NCBI GenBank assembly: GCA_007922225.1
Contig: ML679954.1
Span: forward strand, 18,637,008 to 18,701,007
DNA: 64,000 nucleotides
Reading direction: 5' to 3'
Source: Emydura subglobosa
Taxonomy: Eukaryota > Chordata > Testudines > Chelidae
Position numbers and translations under genes: made by a program. Shown in pieces: positions 58,717 to 64,000 of the stretch. The first letter of the stretch is position 1. Each line of letters begins with the position of its first letter. Below the pieces are notes generated by a model that worked only from the letters and a program-made list of their open reading frames with translations, did not search any database and was not told the origin of the DNA.

Positions 58717-58789
58717 TAGGAAGGTGAAAGGGCCTTCCCCAGAGCCTGGGCCTGAGGAAGGGCCGCAATGACCAGGCCGGACAGGACCA
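58717..58789 (+). repeat. 73-bp direct repeat, right copy
   Basis: Second copy of the 57451-57523 sequence. It is preceded by a pyrimidine stretch ending TTTTAG, which resembles a splice acceptor, though nothing else supports splicing. Confidence 0.85.
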
Positions 58790-58797
58790 CCGGCGTA

Positions 58798-59465
58798 CAC
58801 TGTCCATTCTAACTCTTTTTGTTTAGAGAGCTGTTTAAGATATTAATCATAAGTGCAGGAGAGATGGACCTCTATGGACGACAATACTGTTTCCTTAGTG
58901 TATAGTGAAGTTGCTCCGTGAGGATTAGAAGAAAGCAACTCTTCCTGTGATTCTTTACCACATGTTTTATCATTAGGAGGAGGCTGCATCATTTTTCATT
59001 TGGGTTGCATCCTCACCATGACTATCCATGATACTTTTTGATATCAGGGTTACCTATTGTGTTGCTCCCTCCATTGGGCTACATATTCAAAGCATTTAGA
59101 TGTAAGCAAGGGCTGAGCGGCCCCTCTCCTGCTGAGCCCGCTGAAAGGGGGGGCACTGTATTTGCATGAGCACTGTATTTGCATAAGTACACTTAGGTGC
59201 TCAGCATTTTGGGAAATGGTCAGTCTGGTTGGTATTGGATTACAAATCACTTTAGTGTTAATTGCAGGAATAATGAAATGTAGCTTCTTACTGTATGAAC
59301 AAATGGCAGTAGAACTGTGCTTCTCGTGTTCTGGTGAAAGATTCGCTGTCATCCAAATAGGGCTCAGAGGGCAAGACTTTCGCATGCCAAAGCACTGAGA
59401 GTCCAGCAGGGAGGGCACAGGGTCTTCCTGTCTGATTGCACGGGCTCTGATAAAACAGTCTCAGG
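58798..59465. other. Non-genic stretch, nothing recognised
   Basis: A TATTTGCATGAG and TATTTGCATAAG duplication near 59159-59186, otherwise unremarkable. Overlapping ORFs on both strands at 59.05-59.42 kb lack motifs. Confidence 0.4.
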
Positions 59466-59489
59466 TATGGTTTGACTACCTCTTCCCAC

Positions 59490-60073
59490 TGTTCAAATAT
59501 AGAGTTAATGGGATTCCTCCTGGAGTCTTGTGTTAAAATCAGGGGTAGTGTTCCTGAGTCAGCAGCAGAGTTTCCCCACAAACTGAGAACTGAAATCGCT
59601 GAAGCTGAACCAAGCGCTGAAATCACTAAAGGAACTGAGGAAACCTTAGAGACTGGCCAGCAGAGGGGGATAGCAGAGTCTAGCAATGGAGAGGCGAACA
59701 GTGCAGCTACCATGGTTGGTAAGGCAAGGGGAAGCAAGAAAGGAGAGGCGAAGGACACGACCCCATGTACTCTGGGATGGGGCAGGTTCTGCTAATTGTT
59801 TTTGTGTTTATGAATTCCGTTTGCACTGTTTCCCCGAACTAGTGCTGGTTACTTCCTTTCTTTTATTATTTATTATTATTCCTTTCTTCACTCAGACTCT
59901 GTGCTGGTGAGAGAGGAAGTGTTGCCTTTTGGGGATGCCCAAGGGATAGCGTGTGATTTCCCCAGGTGACTGGGTGGGGGCTCGAGTTGGTTTGGTGTTG
60001 CATCGTTGACAGGAAGCTCTAGATATTAAACCTGGCCCTTGTTGCTGCCAACTCCATCTGGCAGAAGGGTTAC
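59490..60073 (+). mobile_element. Probable retroelement-derived dispersed repeat, degenerate
   Basis: Successive blocks (an AGAGACTGGCCAGCAGAG stretch, ACCATGGTTGGTAAGGCA, GATATTAAACCTGGCCCTTG and a GGCAGAAGGGTTACA end) are in an order I recall from dispersed turtle repeats. The open frame 59472-59795 is Glu/Ala-rich with no domain. The GGTTACA end and the ATTAAA-type signal about 45 bp before it would suit an LTR end, but no matching left end or target duplication was found. Confidence 0.3.
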
Positions 60074-60705
60074 ATAGAAATCATAGCCAGTCTAGAATGC
60101 AGCAGTCTGTTTCGTAAGACGACAGCATGTTATTCCTGTGACCTGTAGTGGCTGCCAGTTGCTTTCTGTGGCCAACCTTCCAGGATGTCATTCATGAAAT
60201 GCCCCAGCTCTTTCTGGGAGACTTAAAGGAACACAGAAACAGAGAACAGCATAGGTAGAGGAGTCCCAGCAAGAGAAGCCCTGTTCTGACCTGAATCCCC
60301 CACTTGAAGAGAGAGTATGTGAGGAGTGAGGCCCAAACTTCCTACCCTTACCCAGCAAATGGGTTTGACACTTGGCATGTTTGCGGATTTTAGACATAGG
60401 GGCTGATGCCAGAGAGCTGCAATATCAGAAATTGCTAAAATCATGTCTCTATTGATTGGAAGGGCAGCTGTTTTGGGACTCAGTTCCATAATATGAGATT
60501 CTGCATCTATGTGCTGACAGTGAAAAGCAAATTAATTGTATTTGTGAAAACTTGCTAAAGCATCGGTTTAGTAAGCTAGATTTTTGCCATCTTCATACTG
60601 AGGCTTGATAACTAGTGTTCCACTGTTTTTCAATATTTCTTTCCAGCTTCTGCCTTCAATGGATAGTTGGATCACTCAGGCTATAGTTGGATAACTGTGA
60701 TAACT
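60074..60705. other. Non-genic stretch, nothing recognised
   Basis: Mixed-composition DNA with overlapping motif-free ORFs on the minus strand at 60.19-60.49 kb. Confidence 0.4.
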
Positions 60706-61438
60706 ATAAAAACAATGGGAGTCTTGTAGCACTTTAAAGACTAAAAATTTAGTTTCTGCAGGCATAAGCTTTCATGGGCTGCAACCCACTTCGATGCAAG
60801 AAATAGAAATCAGACGGGGGGTATATATATACATCCAAGGGTAAGGAACAACAGTGGGGAGGGTTGGTGTTAGCAAAGTCCATTCAGTTAGAGTAGATGA
60901 GGCCTATTCACAACCATTGATTAGAAGGTGAGAATATGTGAACAGTGACAATTACTTCTTTTAATGAGATAACCATTCCAAGTCCCGATTCAGACCCAGT
61001 TTGATTGTGTCAAGTTTGCATATGAGTTCCAGTTCTGCAGTTTCTCGCTGAAGTCTTATTTGAAGAATTTTGGAAAAGGATGGCAACTTTCAAGTCAGCT
61101 ACAGAGTGTCCTGGGAGATTGAAGTGCTCTCTGACTGGTTTATGGATGTTACCATTTTTTATGTCTGATTTGTGCTCATTTATTCTTTTGCGTAGTGACA
61201 GTCCAGTTTGGCCAACGTACATGGCAGAGGGCCATTGCTGGCACATATTACATTAGTAGATGTGCAGGTGAATAAGCTCCTTATGATGTGGCTGATGTGG
61301 CTAGGACATGTGATGGTGTCACTAGAGTTGATGTGCGGGCAGAGCTGGCAACGGGGTTTGTTGCAGGGATAGGTTCCTGGGTTAGTGTTCTTGTTGTATG
61401 GTGTATGATTGCTTGTGAGTATTTGCTTCAAATACTAG
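60706..61438 (-). mobile_element. Penelope-like element, 5'-truncated, with GIY-YIG endonuclease end
   Basis: On the minus strand the element runs from the RT-endonuclease linker through the GIY-YIG domain and 3' UTR to the terminal GTTAGTCTTTAAAGTGCTAC-like block (here partly altered). PLEs are retroelements with a telomerase-related RT and a C-terminal GIY-YIG nuclease. The RT itself is missing, and upstream sequence (61440-61750) is unrelated, so truncation is at about 61438. The 3' UTR is colinear with the 7.2 and 30.3 kb copies (ACCCTTGGATGTATATATAT). The hammerhead-like core has lost part of CTGATGA (GCATCGAAGTGGG near plus 60785) but keeps GAAA. Confidence 0.88.
60963..61431 (-). pseudogene. 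PLE linker and GIY-YIG endonuclease, frameshifted
   Basis: The first frame (61431-61180) gives LKQILTSNHTPYNKN and PCNKPRCQLCPHINSSDT, the Cys-rich linker that precedes the nuclease in PLEs. The next (61246-61010), after a frameshift, gives SAMYVGQTGLSLRKRINEHK (the YVG stands for YIG), PVREHFNLPGHSV and a degenerate end. A third frame restores ETAELELICKLDTI and NRDLEWLSH before a stop near 60963. The order matches the PLE family, and two frameshifts make it non-functional. Confidence 0.82.
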
Positions 61439-61439
61439 T

Positions 61440-62000
61440 CCAGTGATGATTGTTGCCTTTGAAGGATACAGGCACTGGCATGCAGATGTATATATGTACA
61501 GTAAATAATTATTTGAGCATCACCCAGTAAAAATATTTGTTCTCTTATTTCCCTTATCCTTTCAGTAAATGTTGCAAAAGGCAATGTATTCACATAAGCA
61601 ATATGTGTCATGTAGTAGGTAAGTCTGAGCTTGTTTGATCTGGGCCCGAACATGAGGTCACGCACACTGTTGTACGTTAGCAGTGGCTGCTTATATAAAA
61701 GTAGTGTGAGAAGATCAGGTCTGAGACTTCCAGTGCATTTGTCTTTCAAATGATAAATAACGACTGAAGTGTTGTTTTACAGGCAGGCCCCTTGCCTTGT
61801 TTTTGTTAATCACACTTAGCAGTTAAATGTTGATTTAGCTAAAATCTATGAGCAGTGGCAAATGTGAAGTAGCACCCTCCTCAAGTCATATAGATGGAGT
61901 AGGAAGCACAGAGAAACCCTATGACTGGAGCCCACATAGATCTGTAGAGAGATAAGGTAGAGAGAGGCTTTGTTTAGGGGACTCCTGTGTTCTCTGCAAT
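61440..62000. other. Non-genic stretch, nothing recognised
   Basis: The minus frame 61749-61435 abuts the PLE but does not continue its protein. No other motif is seen. Confidence 0.4.
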
Positions 62001-62361
62001 CTTGCAGCTCCAGATCCCAGTAATGCCAACAGATTGCACTTTGCAATTTAAACTCTGGACATTTTTCTGTTTTTGTTTTTTCCCTCAATCTTTTGCCATA
62101 TCTCTCCCTCACAGTACCTCTGCTGCTGACCTTACTCTCCATGATCCTCTCCTTACTTTCTGTCCCGTCCTTTCAGTAAGTTTCTTACACTTCCACTCTG
62201 TTCATGCTATCTGACTGCTACTATCACACCCCCTCCGGCCATTCCCTCTCATCCCATCTCTGACACATAACAATAAAATGAAACTAAGATGACATTACCC
62301 CCGTCGGTTTGGTTGTGTATTGTTCTTCTCTCTTCTCCACCTCTCCCCATCTGATCCTTCT

Positions 62362-62442
62362 TTAGACTATAAGCTCTTGATGCAGCATCAGTTATGAAAG
62401 CATGTAGCATCTTTTGGGCACTGCTTCTATATCAATAACGAA
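62362..62442 (+). mobile_element. SINE/LINE 3' tail fragment
   Basis: TTTAGACTATAAGCTCTTGA, a spacer and a TTTTGGGCACTGCTTCTATA end correspond to the tail block at 44.66 kb. A pyrimidine-rich stretch (62.08-62.34 kb) precedes it and may be the rest of the same old element. Confidence 0.4.
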
Positions 62443-63000
62443 ACGGAACACTTAAAGTTGCGGGAGCAAAAGTGTTTTTTTCTCATTATCAGAAACAGAT
62501 ACAATAAAATAAACATCCAATATCATCTATCTACATACCTATTTAGTCTATCATTTCACTGGAGAAAGAAGTACAAATAGATAAAATCATGGTTTATTAG
62601 ACTGCACTTCAGAGTCACATCTCCATATTGAAAAGCATGTACTAGCAAGATCCAGTTAAATGATGTCTCCCTTCAAATTGTGCTCTATGAATTACAATGC
62701 ACCATGAAGTTGAGACAGGTTTGAATCATCTATCCATCAAGGGAATTTTGTGAACTGATGCTTTTTTTTCTCATTTATAGCCCTCTTCAATCTGAAAGCA
62801 GAAATTACAGTCCCTGGGCTAAAATTTCCTAAGCATGTCCTAGGTACACCTACTTGTTTTGCTGGTACATAAAAGTGTTTTGACAAAAGCAGCTCCTCAA
62901 ATTGCTAGGTAATTAGGCTTTTAAAGTTGGTGCAAGTGAATAGAAACATGAAAATTCAACTGTTTTGTTTTTAATCATTGCTAAAGTAATTAAAAAAAAA
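62443..63000. other. AT-rich stretch, nothing recognised
   Basis: No transposon ends or coding motif. Confidence 0.4.
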
Positions 63001-63002
63001 AG

Positions 63003-63095
63003 TCTGGGCCTCATTTTCAAAGCACACACTGCTGCCACTGATGTCATTGAAGTTGTGGGTATTCAGTACTTCTGAAAACCAGGCCCTCTTCCTCC
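63003..63095. repeat. Short palindromic repeat (GGGCCTCATTTTCA...TGAAAACCAGGCCC)
   Basis: GGGCCTCATTTTCAAAGCA on the left and ACTTCTGAAAACCAGGCCCT on the right are inverse-related ends, with a GATGTCATTGAAGTTGTGGG core. It belongs to the GATTTTCAAAG type. Confidence 0.6.
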
Positions 63096-63139
63096 CCTAG
63101 AATTTGTACCACTTAATACTTCCTTTTTCCCTGAATCAG

Positions 63140-63462
63140 ACTGAGAAGTTGAAATTTTGATTTTTCCCACAAAATGAAATTTCTGAATTTTTTTTGGCAA
63201 TATTAAAACACTCTTATCAAAGTGCTTCATTTCAATTTTGTTTGGCACTTATTATGCTATTACTATATAAAATAAGGCAATATATTATAAAAATCAATAC
63301 AATAAAGATGCAATAAAGTACTTAAGCCTTAAGCACAAAGTTCTGTGATACTTTTTGGTCAACGCTGTCAATGAAATCAATATATTCCTGTGACATGTTC
63401 CAATTTCACTGCATCAGCATTTTCCAATGGAAAACTGTTCTGTTGGAAACCAGCTCTACCAA
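63140..63462. repeat. A/T-rich dispersed repeat, possibly two fragments
   Basis: AGTTGAAATTTTGATTTTTCCC, ATGAAATTTCTGAATTTTT and a right edge TTGGAAACCAGCTCTACC are of the same character as the 39 kb copy. Confidence 0.35.
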
Positions 63463-63489
63463 TAACCTTTAGCAGATGTAAAGGATTAT

Positions 63490-63600
63490 TTTGCCCACAC
63501 ACGAAGAGCCAAATCATGCAAAGTCATAGTTCTACAAGCAGTTCCATTGACTTCTGTGAGGCTGCTTGTGTAAATAGAGATTATTAACTTCACCAAGGCC
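63490..63600. repeat. Palindromic-family remnant (CCATTGACTTC type)
   Basis: GAGCCAAATCATGCAAAGTC, GCAGTTCCATTGACTTCTGT and GAGGCTGCTTGTGTAAATAG correspond to one arm and the core of the 19.9 kb family. Confidence 0.4.
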
Positions 63601-63667
63601 TTGCAGTTTGTATTCTACTTGAATATTACCACTTTATAGGCCGTTAGTGCACAATTTATCAGTAAAG

Positions 63668-63945
63668 TAGGGCTAGTCTACACTTAAAATTTACATCTGC
63701 ACAGCTGCATTGGTACACCTGTGCCGCTATAAGAGCACTTTTGTAGCTGCGTTATGTTGAAGGGAGAGAGCTCTCCTGTTGACATAATAAAACCACCTAA
63801 ATGAGTGGCAGTAGCTATGTTGGCAGGAGAGTGTCTCCCGCTGGCATAGCACTGTACACACTAGCAGAACTGGCAAAACTTATGTAGCTCAGGGGTGTCT
63901 CTGTGCTGTTCATAAAGTGATATTTCTTTACATAGATGACTGCAT
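63668..63945. mobile_element. Non-autonomous TIR element (GGCTAGTCTACACTT end)
   Basis: The left end GGGCTAGTCTACACTTAAAA matches the ends at 23.3, 30.0 and 30.9 kb. Inside are GCCGCTATAAGAGC, TGTTGACATAATAAAACC and a GTCTCCCGCTGGCATAGC block typical of this group, and GTAGCTCAGGGGTGTCT follows. The right terminus is unclear. Confidence 0.5.
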
Positions 63946-64000
63946 AAAGAAAGACGCCATCTATGAAAACTTTTAACTATTAAAACATACATTATGCTGT

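Larger units (their letters stand above)
57451..58797 (+). repeat. GC-rich block of nested tandem repeats (unknown element, about 1.35 kb)
   Basis: Base composition jumps to GC-rich for 1.35 kb in AT-rich surroundings. The block is bounded by 73-bp direct repeats 1266 bp apart and contains three internal tandem arrays: a 54-bp unit (two copies, 57781 and 57835), a 45-bp unit (two copies near 57961 and 58006) and 41-48-bp units (about seven, 58387-58690). The end-to-end layout fits either one monomer of a larger tandem array or an element with terminal direct repeats. I remember GC-rich repeats with GCCTGAGGGTTGGAGACCCC-like units from turtle contigs but do not know their nature. Confidence 0.7.

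Noticed and set aside
61435..61749. Minus-strand ORF directly upstream of the PLE, with an LLYKQPLLTYNS stretch that faintly recalls PLE RT ends
   Set aside because: The sequence joining it to the PLE linker is interrupted by a stop and the rest does not fit the RT. The similarity is too short, so I take the PLE as truncated at about 61438.
1..64000. Bacterial-type systems: operons, CRISPR arrays, integrons, toxin-antitoxin loci, phage genes
   Set aside because: No regularly spaced direct repeats with spacers, no ribosome-binding-site-preceded gene runs, and composition and repeats are vertebrate.
1..64000. Host tRNA, rRNA, snRNA or known microRNA genes
   Set aside because: Only tRNA-derived SINE boxes were found (18.45 kb). 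I saw no complete cloverleaf or rRNA segment.

Overview
The window reads as vertebrate, and most probably turtle (Testudines), nuclear DNA. It has no bacterial-style gene packing and no long ORFs. It contains CR1 LINE pieces, MIR-type SINEs, Penelope-like elements (PLEs) with GIY-YIG and hammerhead-like motifs, hAT and Tigger DNA transposons, a solo retroviral LTR, and many short palindromic repeats whose style I remember from turtle and crocodilian contigs. The organism call is an inference from the repeat repertoire, made without a database search.

Layout. 1-3 kb: 5' part of a CR1 LINE on the minus strand (ORF1 with Cys-rich and SGNH domains, then the ORF2 endonuclease) running off the left edge, split by a 423-bp non-autonomous hAT with a perfect 8-bp target duplication. 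3-19 kb: non-genic DNA with one reverse SINE, a PLE fold-back at 7.2-7.7 kb, a possible minus-strand LTR core at 10.3 kb, palindromic repeats and a MIR at 18.4 kb. 19-35 kb: a second PLE-like fold-back (19.1 kb), a DNA element with a near-perfect hairpin (23.3-23.6 kb), a (GT)18 microsatellite, a LINE ORF2 C-terminal fragment (27.3 kb), a third PLE fold-back (30.3-30.6 kb) flanked by two TIR-type elements, and a 33-T tract. 35-40.4 kb: two 5'-truncated CR1 3' ends on the plus strand. 40.4-53 kb: largely free of repeats I recognise. 53-64 kb: a possible LTR core, a Tigger-like element with TA duplication, a solo LTR with 4-bp duplication, a 1.35-kb GC-rich block of frame-preserving tandem repeats bounded by 73-bp direct repeats, the best PLE copy (GIY-YIG endonuclease, 60.7-61.4 kb) and more DNA-transposon debris.

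I recognise no host protein-coding exon, tRNA, rRNA or microRNA. All recognisable coding sequence is retroelement-derived and broken by frameshifts, stops or truncation, so the genes do not form a pathway. The window looks like a gene desert or a large intron. The items most worth a second look are the hammerhead-like cores inside the fold-back PLE copies, the GC-rich tandem-repeat block at 57.4-58.8 kb, and the widespread short palindrome family.
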